Counted from the first letter of the stretch, positions 7,418-15,155 are shown. The stretch: DNA of 15,648 nt from JAYZAP01 sp964645285 (GCA_964645285.1 CAZYDR010000086.1:1-15648), one strand, 5' to 3'. Notes: a model not told the origin generated them from the letters alone. Numbers and translations: made by a program.

Positions 7418-8416
7418 TCAATACCCCAGCTTTGGGCTCACCCGGTTGCGCAGCGGCTTTCCGGCCAGCACTCGGCGGGCGTTGTCGAGGAACAGGTCGA
7501 GGGTCAACGGGGTGTAGGAGAGGTCGTCGTCGGACGAGATGTGCGGCGTGGCGATCAGGTTGGGGACGTGCCAGAGGGGCGATTCCGATGGCAGGGGTTC
7601 CGGGTCGAAAACGTCAAGGACGGCGCCGGACAGGCTGCCCTCGGTGAGTTTCTTCGACAGATGGCCGTAATCGACGACGCGGGCGCGGCTCATGTTGATG
7701 AGGCCGGCCGTCGGCTTTAATAGGTCAAGCCGGCGGGCGTCCATGAGGTTCTCGGTATCGCGCACCAAGGGGGTGGTGACCAGGACGAAATCCGCCCGAA
7801 CCAGCAGGTCGTCGATGGCCTCGGGGCCGTGCACCTCATGGGCGAAGCGGGCCGGCTTGCCGTGGCGGCGTACGCCGATGACATAGAGGCCGAGCTTGCG
7901 CGCCGCCCGCGCCACGGCGCCGCCCATTTTGCCGCAGCCGATGACCACCAGGGTCTTGCCGACCACCGGGGTGGCGAAGATCGGATCGAAATTACCGGCG
8001 CGCTGGCGCGTGTACATGGCCGGCATATGGTTGTTGAGCATGAGGATGGCCATGGCGCCGTATTCGCCGGACTTCGGCGCGTGGACGCCGCGGTTGTTGG
8101 TCAGCGTCACACCGCGGGGCAGCCAGTCGAGCGGCAGCATATGCTCGATGCCGGCGCCGATGATGTGGATCCATTTGAGCTTGGGCGCCCGCGCCCTGAG
8201 GTTTTCGGTCGGCAGCTCCCAGGTGATCAGACCGTCGGCCGTGGCAATGGACTCCTCGAAGTTGTCGAAGTCCCAGTCGATAAACGTATCGACGCGGCCG
8301 GCAATGTCCGGCGCCCGGGCCAGAGCCTCGGCAACCCGCTCGGGCGTCATGCGAAACACATCCTCGCCCGAGCGGTTGTTCTTGATGTGCAGTTTCAGCC
8401 GTTGATCGCCAGCCAT
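7418..8416 (-). CDS. D-isomer-specific 2-hydroxyacid dehydrogenase
   Basis: A 332-residue NAD(P)-dependent enzyme that interconverts 2-oxoacids and D-2-hydroxyacids, of the phosphoglycerate dehydrogenase / glyoxylate reductase family. The Rossmann motif VVIGCGKMGG has its three glycines at residues 160, 162 and 165. The catalytic set is present: Arg244 in SRARVVD (the usual RGxxVD with Ala for Gly), Glu273 in DPEPLP and His292 in ATPHIS. The ATG at 8416, preceded by CGGAG, is the natural start; a longer in-frame ATG at 8461 would translate into palindromic element 2 and is rejected. A role in handling a 2-oxoacid from the neighbouring aminotransferase is possible, but the gene is transcribed away from that operon. 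The true substrate (glyoxylate, hydroxypyruvate or another) is not visible. Confidence 0.9.
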   Translation of the reverse strand: MAGDQRLKLHIKNNRSGEDVFRMTPERVAEALARAPDIAGRVDTFIDWDFDNFEESIATADGLITWELPTENLRARAPKLKWIHIIGAGIEHMLPLDWLPRGVTLTNNRGVHAPKSGEYGAMAILMLNNHMPAMYTRQRAGNFDPIFATPVVGKTLVVIGCGKMGGAVARAARKLGLYVIGVRRHGKPARFAHEVHGPEAIDDLLVRADFVLVTTPLVRDTENLMDARRLDLLKPTAGLINMSRARVVDYGHLSKKLTEGSLSGAVLDVFDPEPLPSESPLWHVPNLIATPHISSDDDLSYTPLTLDLFLDNARRVLAGKPLRNRVSPKLGY

Positions 8417-8439
8417 GACGTCGCTCCGGAAGTGTAATT

Positions 8440-8562
8440 GACCACAGAGATACAGAGACACAGAGACACAGAGGAAGAAAGTAAGGGGAGAAGGTATTCT
8501 TGGCGCGAAGCACCCTCAAGATTCTTTTTTTTGCTTCTCTGCGTCTCTGTGTCTCTGTGGTC
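8440..8562. repeat. Palindromic element 2, 8-bp-unit arms, between divergent genes
   Basis: The left arm from GACCACAGAGA (8440) and the right arm ending GTGGTC (8562) are inverted repeats, with 25 of 27 outer positions complementary. The unit is ACAGAGAC: four units in the left arm (ACAGAGAT, then ACAGAGAC twice, then ACAGAGGA) and three in the right, so one arm has gained or lost a unit. The interior holds a small stem (TCTTG 8498-8502 with CAAGA 8517-8521) followed by eight T residues at 8525-8532, weakly terminator-like. It shares the GACCAC / GTGGNC ends and the 8-bp period of element 1. It lies in the divergent region before the quinone oxidoreductase operon, where promoters would be expected. 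Confidence 0.88.
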
Positions 8563-8642
8563 CAAAATACTTCTAACGTGCTTCCCACCCTCGCCCTGCT
8601 GGGGCACAGTGCGGCGATCATTCTCTCCCGGAGCACTGCGCC

Positions 8643-9644
8643 ATGAGTACCAACATCCCCACAACCATGAGAGCCATCGAGATCGTCGAGCCCGGCGGGC
8701 CTGACGTGCTGGTGCCCTGCGAGCGGCCGGTGCCCGTGCCCAGCGTCGGCGAGGTGTTGATCGCGGTCAAGGCGGCGGGCGTCAACCGGCCCGACATATT
8801 GCAGCGCGAGGGCGGCTATCCGCCGCCGCCGGGGGCGTCCGACCTTCCCGGCCTGGAGATCGCCGGCACGGTCGCGGCCCTCGGCCCTGGCGCCCAGGGC
8901 TGGAATATCGGCGACGAGGTCTGCGCCCTGGTCGCCGGCGGCGGCTACGCGGAATACTGCGTCGCGCCGACCGTGCAGTGCCTGCCAGTGCCCCACGGCT
9001 TCACCATGGAAAAGGCGGCGGCTCTGCCCGAGACTTTCTTTACCGTGTGGGAGAACGTGGTCCGCCGCGGCGGCTTGGCGGGCGGCGAGCGTTTCCTGGT
9101 CCATGGCGGCTCGTCGGGCATCGGCACGGCGGCGATCCAGATCGCCCATGCCCGGGGTACCCGGGTGTTTGCCACCGCCGGTACGGACGCCAAATGCGCC
9201 GCCTGTGTCGAACTCGGCGCCGAGCGCGCCATAAACTACCGCACCGAAGACTTCGTCGCTGTGGTCAAGGAGCTGACCGGCGGCGAAGGCGTCGATATCA
9301 TTCTCGACATGGTCGGCGGCGACTACATCGCCCGCGACGTCAAGGCCCTGCGCCCGGAAGGCCGCCTAGTGTTCATCGCTTTTCTCGGCGGCAGCCAGAT
9401 CGAGTTCGACTTCCTGCCGCTCATGCTCAAGCGCCTGACCATCACCGGGTCCACACTGCGGCCGCGCGGCATTGAGGAGAAGGGCGCCATCGCCGATGAG
9501 CTGCACCGCGACATCTGGCCCCTGCTCGACGCCGGCCGCATGGCCCCGGCCATGGACTCGACCTACCCCCTGGCCCAGGCCGCCGCCGCCCACGCCCGCA
9601 TGGAATCCGGCGAGCACATAGGCAAAATCGTGCTCGACGTGTAG
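8643..9644 (+). CDS. NAD(P)H-quinone oxidoreductase, PIG3/zeta-crystallin type
   Basis: A 333-residue zinc-independent medium-chain dehydrogenase/reductase similar to human TP53I3 (PIG3). Family members reduce quinones or enones with NADPH. The family-specific block AGVNRPDILQREGGYPPPPG is at residues 45-64, GDEVCALVAGGGYAEY at 90-105, and the nucleotide-binding HGGSSGIGTAAIQIA at 154-168. The zinc ligands of alcohol dehydrogenases are absent. The ATG at 8643 follows CCCGGAG about ten bases upstream; Met9 is a weaker alternative. It is the first gene of the plus-strand operon, nine bases before the DUF3830 gene. The palindromic element and about 80 bases of unstructured sequence precede it. 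Its link to amine catabolism is positional only; it could instead protect against reactive by-products. Confidence 0.9.
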   Translation: MSTNIPTTMRAIEIVEPGGPDVLVPCERPVPVPSVGEVLIAVKAAGVNRPDILQREGGYPPPPGASDLPGLEIAGTVAALGPGAQGWNIGDEVCALVAGGGYAEYCVAPTVQCLPVPHGFTMEKAAALPETFFTVWENVVRRGGLAGGERFLVHGGSSGIGTAAIQIAHARGTRVFATAGTDAKCAACVELGAERAINYRTEDFVAVVKELTGGEGVDIILDMVGGDYIARDVKALRPEGRLVFIAFLGGSQIEFDFLPLMLKRLTITGSTLRPRGIEEKGAIADELHRDIWPLLDAGRMAPAMDSTYPLAQAAAAHARMESGEHIGKIVLDV

Positions 9645-9653
9645 GGCCGCGAC

Positions 9654-10067
9654 GTGGAATTCCTCAACATTACGGCGGGGCCGTTTTCATTCCGCGCTAA
9701 GCTGGAACTCGGGCAAGCGCCCAAGACCTGTGCCCGGTTTCGCGAGCTGCTACCGTTCCGCAATCAGCTCATCCATTCGCGCTGGAGCGGCGAAGCGGTA
9801 TGGGTATCCTTGGGCGATTTCGACATCGGGCTGGATTTCGAGAACCACACGGTGCATCCCTCGCGCGGCGACATTCTGCTCTATCCCGGCGGCTACAGCG
9901 AAACCGAGATATTGTTCGCCTATGGCAGTTCCAGCTTCGCCAGCAAGATGGGCGATCTGGCGGGCAATCATTTCCTCACCGTGACCGAGGGCAACGAGAA
10001 CCTCGCCGCGTTCGGCCACCCGGTGCTGTGGGGAGGCGCCCAGGACATCGAGTTTTCCGCCCCGTGA
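9654..10067 (+). CDS. DUF3830 family protein (cyclophilin-like fold)
   Basis: A 137-residue protein matching DUF3830. Recognisable blocks are FRELLPFRNQLIHSRWSGEA, then SLGDFDIGLDFENHT, ILLYPGG-SETEILFAYG and KMGDLAGNHFLTVTEGNENL. As I recall, a structure of a family member shows a cyclophilin-like beta barrel; no enzyme activity is established. There is no signal peptide or membrane segment, so it is probably cytoplasmic. The start is GTG at 9654 with only a weak AGGG sequence upstream, nine bases after the quinone oxidoreductase stop, which suggests coupled translation. Its stop codon overlaps the start of the following MttB-like gene, so the two proteins are probably made in step. This hints that it assists or acts with that methyltransferase. 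Confidence 0.88.
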   Translation: MEFLNITAGPFSFRAKLELGQAPKTCARFRELLPFRNQLIHSRWSGEAVWVSLGDFDIGLDFENHTVHPSRGDILLYPGGYSETEILFAYGSSSFASKMGDLAGNHFLTVTEGNENLAAFGHPVLWGGAQDIEFSAP

Positions 10068-11590
10068 CGGCTGAGCGCAGCAGTCGTCGCCGTCGTCGAG
10101 GCGCGACCCATGAGACGCCGGCCCCGCCGGCGCCAGCCTATCTCCGGCGCGCCGCACCACCCTATGAGTACTTGCCCGAAGACGGGCTACAACGGCTTGA
10201 GGATCAGGCCGACCGGCTGCTGGCCGAGACCGGCATCGAGTTTCGCGACGATCCCGTCTCGCTCGACTATGTAAAGAAGGCCGGCGCCGACGTGCGGGGT
10301 GAGCGGGTGCGGTTCGAACCCGGCATGTGCCGCGGGATCATCCAGCGCTCGGCGCCCCGGCAGTTCGAGCAACTGGCACGCAATCCCGAGCGCAACGTGA
10401 TCATCGGCGGCGACAATCAGGTCTTCTCACCGCTCTACGGCGCGCCCTTCGTGCGCGGCCTTGATGTGGAGCGGCGTTACGCCACCCTGGAAGACTTCAA
10501 CAACTTCGTGAAGCTGTCCCAGGCAGCGCCCAGCCTGCACCATTCCGGCGGCACCATCTGCGAACCCACGGACGTGCCCGTGAGCAAGCGTCATCTCGAC
10601 ATGACCTATGGCCACATTCGCTATTCCGACAAGGGCTATATGGGGGCGGTGACATCCGGTTGGCAGGCCGAGGACAGCCTTCGTATGACCGAGACGGTGT
10701 TTGGGCCGGACGTGGTCGATAACAACTGTTGCGTCCTGGCAATGATCAATCCGACCTCGCCCCTGGTCTACGACGGGGTCACCCTCGAGACCCTGCGCAT
10801 CTATGCCGCCCATAACCACGGCAACGTGGTGACGCCGTTCATTATCGCCGGCGCCTCGGGGCCGGTGACGCCGGCGTCCATGGTCGCCCAACTGTTCGCC
10901 GAGGCCATGGCCGGCATGGCCTTGGCCCAGTTGGTGCGACCCGGCTCACCGGTCATCTTCGGGATCAATTCCATGGGCCTCAATATGCGCACCGGGTCGC
11001 CCATGCACTTCGATGAATCGTGGAAATGTCTGCTTACCGCCGGCCAGCTATCGCGGCGTCTGGACGTCCCGTTTCGGGGTGGCGGGTCGTCATCGACGTT
11101 TAAGATTCCCGATGTTCATGTCGACATGGGATCGGCGCTTTATCTCAATTATTCGGTTCTGTCGGGCGTCAACTTCCTGATCCACGCCACCGGCGCCCTA
11201 GAGCTTGGGCTTTGTGTGTCATATGAGAAGTTTGTACTCGACTGCGAGATGCTTTGGGTGGTCAGCCGGGTCATGGCCGGCATGGATGTGTCCGACGGAG
11301 CCCTGGCCGTGGACGCCTATGGCGAGTCCGCGCCGGGCAGCACCTTCCTCGATCATCCGCACACTTTGGCGCGCTACCGGAACGCTTTTTTCGAGTCCGA
11401 TATGTTTGACTCGCGGTCCTTCGAGCAGTGGCAAGATGACGGCAGCCTGGATGCGGAAAGCCGGGCAAATACCGCCCTGAATTCCATACTCGCCACCTAT
11501 CAGGCGCCGCCGATCGATGAGGCCATAGACGAAGCCTTGCTCGACTTCATGGCCCGCCGTAAAGATGAACTACCCGATAGCTACGCGTGA
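10064..11590 (+). CDS. MttB-family (trimethylamine methyltransferase-like) protein, second paralogue
   Basis: A 508-residue MttB-superfamily protein, clearly diverged from the one at 1377-2897 but with the same ordered blocks: a basic N-terminus (SSRRRRRG), INPTSPLVYDGV near 228-239, VVTPFIIAGASGPVTPAS near 255-272, the LVRPGSPVIFG strand near 290-300 and the FLIHATGALELGL region near 371-383. Characterised relatives transfer a methyl group from a quaternary amine to a corrinoid protein. No in-frame amber codon is present, so no pyrrolysine. I chose GTG 10064, which overlaps the DUF3830 stop as GTGA and gives exactly the Arg-rich N-terminus seen in the family; the frame is open upstream to 9800, but that part lies inside the DUF3830 gene. 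It overlaps the next gene by GTGA as well. Substrate unknown; a betaine is the natural guess. Confidence 0.88.
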   Translation: MTAERSSRRRRRGATHETPAPPAPAYLRRAAPPYEYLPEDGLQRLEDQADRLLAETGIEFRDDPVSLDYVKKAGADVRGERVRFEPGMCRGIIQRSAPRQFEQLARNPERNVIIGGDNQVFSPLYGAPFVRGLDVERRYATLEDFNNFVKLSQAAPSLHHSGGTICEPTDVPVSKRHLDMTYGHIRYSDKGYMGAVTSGWQAEDSLRMTETVFGPDVVDNNCCVLAMINPTSPLVYDGVTLETLRIYAAHNHGNVVTPFIIAGASGPVTPASMVAQLFAEAMAGMALAQLVRPGSPVIFGINSMGLNMRTGSPMHFDESWKCLLTAGQLSRRLDVPFRGGGSSSTFKIPDVHVDMGSALYLNYSVLSGVNFLIHATGALELGLCVSYEKFVLDCEMLWVVSRVMAGMDVSDGALAVDAYGESAPGSTFLDHPHTLARYRNAFFESDMFDSRSFEQWQDDGSLDAESRANTALNSILATYQAPPIDEAIDEALLDFMARRKDELPDSYA

Positions 11591-13290
11591 GTCTCTCCAT
11601 GGAAACCAGAGAGTTCGATTTCATCATCGTTGGGGCCGGCTCGGCCGGCAGCGTGCTGGCCAGCCGCCTGAGCGAAGACCCGGCCAATAGCGTGCTCGTC
11701 ATCGAGTACGGCGGTCGCGACAACAGCCTCTTCATCAAGATGCCGTCGGCCTGCTACATCCCCATGAGCCGGGAGCGCTTCGACTGGAGTTTTGAATCCG
11801 AGCCCGAGCCCGGCCTCAACGGGCGTCGCAAATTGCAACCGCGCGGCAAGGTCATCGGCGGCACCTCGTCGATCAACGGCATGTGCTACGTGCGCGGCCA
11901 TGCCGGCGATTACGACCAGTGGGAGGCGATCGGCGCCGAGGGCTGGAACTACGCCAATTGCCTGCCCTACTTCAAGCGCGCCGAGGCCTGCAGCTACGGC
12001 GGCGACGATTACCGGGGCGACGGCGGACCCATGGGTACCTGCAACGGCAACGACATGGCCAATCCGCTCCACCGCGCCTTCATCGAGGCCGGCGCCCAGG
12101 CCGGCTACCTGCATTCCGACGACGTCAACGGATACCAGCAGGAAGGCTTCGGCCGCATGGACATGACCATCAAGAACGGCGAGCGCTCATCCACCGCCAC
12201 CGCCTACATGAAGCCGGCCATGGGGCGCCCGAACCTGACCGTGGAAATGCACGCCCTGACCAACCGCGTACTCATGGACGGCAAGCGCGCGGTCGGCGTG
12301 GAATATTCCAAGGGCAGCCAGACATTCCAGGTCAAGGCGCGGCGCGAGGTGATCCTCAGCGCCGGGCCGGTCAATTCGCCCAAGCTGTTGATGCTGTCGG
12401 GCATTGGCGATAACGCACAGTTGAGCGCGAACGGTATCGAGACCATCCACCATCTGCCCGGTGTTGGCGAGAACCTCCACGACCACCTGTCGGTCTGGGT
12501 CCAGCAAGAATGCACCCAGCCGATCACTCTCAACAGCCGCATGGACCTGCTGTCGAAAGCCATGATCGGGCTGCGCTGGCTGTTGTTCAGGGACGGTCTG
12601 GGCGCAACCAACCATTACGAGTCCAACGGCTACATCCGCAGCCGGCCGGGATTGTCGTTCCCCGATATCCAATATCACTTCCTCGCCGGCGCTCTGGTCT
12701 TCGACGGCTCGAACACGCACCAAGGTCACGGCTATAGCGCCCTGTTCAACCCGGCCAAGCCCAAGAGCCGGGGGCGCGTGCGATTGCAGTCCGGCGATGC
12801 AGCCGAGAAACCTATCTTGCTGTTCAATTATCTCGACCACGAGGACGACCGGGCGCTCTACCGCCTGGGCGTCAAGCTGACCCGGGAAATCCTCGCCCAG
12901 GCGCCATTCGATCCCTACCGCGGCCGGGAGATCAACCCCGGCCCCGAGATTCAAAGCGACGACGAGATCGACGCCCGGGTCGCCGACAACGCCAAGACCT
13001 GTTACCATCCATGCGGCACCTGCAAAATGGGCGTCGACCCCGCCGCCGTGGTCGATCCACAAACCCGGGTCCATGGCATCGAGGGTCTGCGGGTGGTTGA
13101 TTCCTCGATCATGCCGGACATCACCAATGGTAACCTCAGCGCACCAACCATCATGATGGGTGAGCGGGCGTCCGATCTAATTCTCGGCAAGGATCCGTTG
13201 CCACCCTCGAACGCCCCCGCTCACTACGCCGACGACTGGCGGAACAGCCAGCGCAGCGCAGCCCCTCTACATACCCTCGCAAGGAGTTGA
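11587..13290 (+). CDS. betA: GMC oxidoreductase, choline dehydrogenase-like
   Basis: A 567-residue FAD-containing glucose-methanol-choline oxidoreductase that resembles E. coli BetA along its whole length. BetA oxidises choline to betaine aldehyde at the membrane face. The FAD motif VGAGSAGSV is at 15-23, the GMC signature PRGKVIGGTSSINGMCYVRG at 85-104, LPGVGENLHDHL near 296-307, and YRGREINPG near 440. Catalytic His474 in HPCGTCKMG and Asn516 in GNLSAPT match the choline oxidase His/Asn pair. The ExGG motif after the first fold reads EYGG instead of the usual EAGG. GTG 11587 overlaps the MttB stop; ATG 11599 is an alternative. No betaine aldehyde dehydrogenase (betB) lies next to it, so the alcohol oxidised here may not be choline. 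Confidence 0.85.
   Translation: MSLSMETREFDFIIVGAGSAGSVLASRLSEDPANSVLVIEYGGRDNSLFIKMPSACYIPMSRERFDWSFESEPEPGLNGRRKLQPRGKVIGGTSSINGMCYVRGHAGDYDQWEAIGAEGWNYANCLPYFKRAEACSYGGDDYRGDGGPMGTCNGNDMANPLHRAFIEAGAQAGYLHSDDVNGYQQEGFGRMDMTIKNGERSSTATAYMKPAMGRPNLTVEMHALTNRVLMDGKRAVGVEYSKGSQTFQVKARREVILSAGPVNSPKLLMLSGIGDNAQLSANGIETIHHLPGVGENLHDHLSVWVQQECTQPITLNSRMDLLSKAMIGLRWLLFRDGLGATNHYESNGYIRSRPGLSFPDIQYHFLAGALVFDGSNTHQGHGYSALFNPAKPKSRGRVRLQSGDAAEKPILLFNYLDHEDDRALYRLGVKLTREILAQAPFDPYRGREINPGPEIQSDDEIDARVADNAKTCYHPCGTCKMGVDPAAVVDPQTRVHGIEGLRVVDSSIMPDITNGNLSAPTIMMGERASDLILGKDPLPPSNAPAHYADDWRNSQRSAAPLHTLARS
13281..13286 (+). promoter_or_regulatory. Ribosome binding site deciding the aminotransferase start
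   Basis: AAGGAG lies inside the end of the GMC gene. It is nine bases from GTG 13296 but directly abuts TTG 13287, so the GTG is the better start. Confidence 0.75.
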
Positions 13291-13295
13291 GTCCC

Positions 13296-14423
13296 GTGAC
13301 AGCTTATGATTTCGCCACCGGCAACACCAATCCGGAGACCTTTCCCACGGACGGTTTCGCCGAGGCTGCCGCCGAGGTGATCAAGACCATGACCGCCGAC
13401 ATCAACCGCTATCATGGCAAGTACGGCCATGAAGGTCTGCGCCACCTCATGGCGGATCGTGAATTCGCCCGCGAAGGCGTGCGCATTGACCCGGAGAATA
13501 TCGCTCTAACCAACGGCTCCATGCAGTCCATCACCCTGGTCACCGAGGCCCTGTGTCAGGGCCATGACGATATCGTGGTGATGGAAGAGTACTGCTACGT
13601 GGGCACCATCAATTACTTCAAGTCCCTGGGCATCGAAATGGCCGGGGTCGCGATGGACGCCCACGGCATGCGCATGGACTCCCTTGCCGAGATCCTGCAG
13701 CGCCTCGCCGATGAGGGCCGCAAGCCGCGCTTCATCTACACCCTGCCGACCTACCAGAACCCCACCGGCACCATGCTGCCGCGCGAGCGCCGTCTCGAGC
13801 TGGTCGAACTGGCGCGGCATCACGACGTCGTCGTTGTCGAGGACAACTGCTACGGCGATGTCCATTTCGAAGGCGAAAAGCCACCGGCGTTCTACGCCCT
13901 GGATGACAGTCCCCGGCAAATTTATATCTGCTCATTGTCGAAGATCTTCGCCCCCGGTGTGCGCCTCGGCTATGTCTCGGCGGCGCCGGAAATGATGGAG
14001 CGCATCCTGGCGAAGCGTCACGATGCCGGCCCTAACACCCTGGCCGCCGCCATTACCCACGCCTACCTCAAAGACCGGTTGTGGGACCATATCGAGATGG
14101 CCAACGTGGGTCTCAAGGCCAAGCGCGACGCCATGCTAGGGGCCCTGGAGACTCACCTCGGCAACCTGTGCTCGGTCAACCCGCCGGTCGGCGGCCTGTT
14201 CATCTGGGTGCGCCTGCCCGACGATGTTGATCCGGGACATTTGCTCGAAGGCGCCAACCGCCACGACGTCAACTTCGCCCATGGCTCGACGTTCCATATC
14301 GACGGCGATGCCGGCCCCTACATTCGCCTGGCTTTCGGCTTTCCCTCGATGGCGGAAATCGAAACCGGGATTGAGCGGCTCGGCATCGCGGTCCGCGAGG
14401 CACGCGGTTCGCACCCGACCTGA
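13296..14423 (+). CDS. PLP-dependent aminotransferase, fold type I (class I/II)
   Basis: A 375-residue aminotransferase of the aspartate aminotransferase superfamily, closest in look to the 2-aminoadipate/MocR-type branch but without a DNA-binding GntR domain. The PLP lysine is Lys216 in SLSKIFAPGVRLGY, the cofactor Asp183 and Tyr186 are in VVEDNCYGD, and the conserved YQNPTG is at 153-158. An Arg in GPYIRLAFGF near the C-terminus would bind the substrate carboxylate. It would move an amino group between an amino acid and a 2-oxoacid in the cytoplasm. The gene begins five bases after the GMC stop with its own ribosome binding site, so it is part of the operon. It could deaminate the amino acid left after demethylation, by inference. 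Substrate not readable. Confidence 0.9.
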   Translation: MTAYDFATGNTNPETFPTDGFAEAAAEVIKTMTADINRYHGKYGHEGLRHLMADREFAREGVRIDPENIALTNGSMQSITLVTEALCQGHDDIVVMEEYCYVGTINYFKSLGIEMAGVAMDAHGMRMDSLAEILQRLADEGRKPRFIYTLPTYQNPTGTMLPRERRLELVELARHHDVVVVEDNCYGDVHFEGEKPPAFYALDDSPRQIYICSLSKIFAPGVRLGYVSAAPEMMERILAKRHDAGPNTLAAAITHAYLKDRLWDHIEMANVGLKAKRDAMLGALETHLGNLCSVNPPVGGLFIWVRLPDDVDPGHLLEGANRHDVNFAHGSTFHIDGDAGPYIRLAFGFPSMAEIETGIERLGIAVREARGSHPT

Positions 14424-14444
14424 ATTTTTGCCGGAGAGACACCT

Positions 14445-15155
14445 ATGCTTGAACCACAAGGCCGCGTCATCATGGTCAGCGGCGCCAATCGGGGCATCGG
14501 CCTGGGCATCGCCCAATGCCTCCATGACAAGGGCTACAGCCTGAGTCTGGGCGCTCGCGACACGTCCAGTATTGAGTTGGCGGGCGCCAAGACAGACGGT
14601 CGAGTCATGGCCCACGCCTACGACGCCACCGATGGGGCAAACAACGCCGCCTGGGTGGACGCGACTATAGCGCATTACGGCCGCATCGACGGCTTGGTCA
14701 ACAATGCCGACACCGGCGTTAACGCCAATATCGAAGACGCCGACGAGGACGTCTTCGACAACATGTGGGCGATCAACACCAAGGCGCCCATGCGCATGAT
14801 CCGCCTCGCCCTACCCCACCTGCGGGCCTGCGGCAGCGGACGGGTCATCAACGTGGTGTCCCTGTCGGGCAAGCGGGTGGCCAACGACGGCACCGGCTAC
14901 GCCATGAGCAAATTCGGTCTCATGGCGGTCGGTCACGCGGCCCGGCGCGCCGCCTGGAAGGACGGTGTGCGGGTCACCGCCCTGTGTCCCGGTTACGTGG
15001 CCATAGACATGACCGCAGGGCGCACCGATCCGTCACCCGAGGAAATGATCCAGCCCGCCGACCTCGCCGAACTGGCCGCCGTGGCCCTGGCCCTGCCCAA
15101 CACCGCCGCCATGGCCGAGATGCTGGTGAGTTGCCAATACGACGTGATGATTTAG
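14445..15155 (+). CDS. Short-chain dehydrogenase/reductase (SDR)
   Basis: A 236-residue classical SDR. The cofactor motif SGANRGIGLG lies at 12-21, the catalytic tetrad is Asn111, Ser139, Tyr152 (YAMSK) and Lys156, and the CPGYVAIDM block follows at 181-189. SDRs interconvert alcohols and ketones with NAD(P)H. The structural NNAG motif is altered: residues 86-89 read NNAD, with Asp in place of the nearly invariant Gly. The active-site residues are otherwise complete, so it may still work. The ATG at 14445 follows GGAGAG six bases upstream, 21 bases after the aminotransferase stop; it is the last gene of the operon. Substrate unknown; a hydroxy acid or beta-hydroxy amine derivative would fit its neighbours. 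Confidence 0.9.
   Translation: MLEPQGRVIMVSGANRGIGLGIAQCLHDKGYSLSLGARDTSSIELAGAKTDGRVMAHAYDATDGANNAAWVDATIAHYGRIDGLVNNADTGVNANIEDADEDVFDNMWAINTKAPMRMIRLALPHLRACGSGRVINVVSLSGKRVANDGTGYAMSKFGLMAVGHAARRAAWKDGVRVTALCPGYVAIDMTAGRTDPSPEEMIQPADLAELAAVALALPNTAAMAEMLVSCQYDVMI

Noticed and set aside
8417..8461. Extended N-terminus for the D-2-hydroxyacid dehydrogenase
   Set aside because: The extra 15 residues would be read from the repeat arm, lack a ribosome binding site and have no family match; ATG 8416 has a good one.
8441..8475. Short tandem repeats as a possible CRISPR array
   Set aside because: The units are 8 bp with no spacers and form the arm of a palindrome.
8498..8532. Rho-independent terminator inside palindromic element 2
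   Set aside because: The stem is only about 5 bp with a long loop despite the run of eight T, and no gene ends just upstream on the plus strand.
7992..9149. Minus-strand open frame of 385 codons spanning the divergent region
   Set aside because: It crosses palindromic element 2 and overlaps two well-supported genes in other frames; its translation resembles nothing.
1377..11590. Pyrrolysine-type MttB with an in-frame amber codon
   Set aside because: Both full-length MttB-like frames run uninterrupted to TGA stops and no in-frame TAG is present, so they belong to the pyrrolysine-lacking branch.
12187..13074. Minus-strand open frame inside the choline dehydrogenase-like gene
   Set aside because: Antisense shadow; the GMC motifs on the plus strand are clear.
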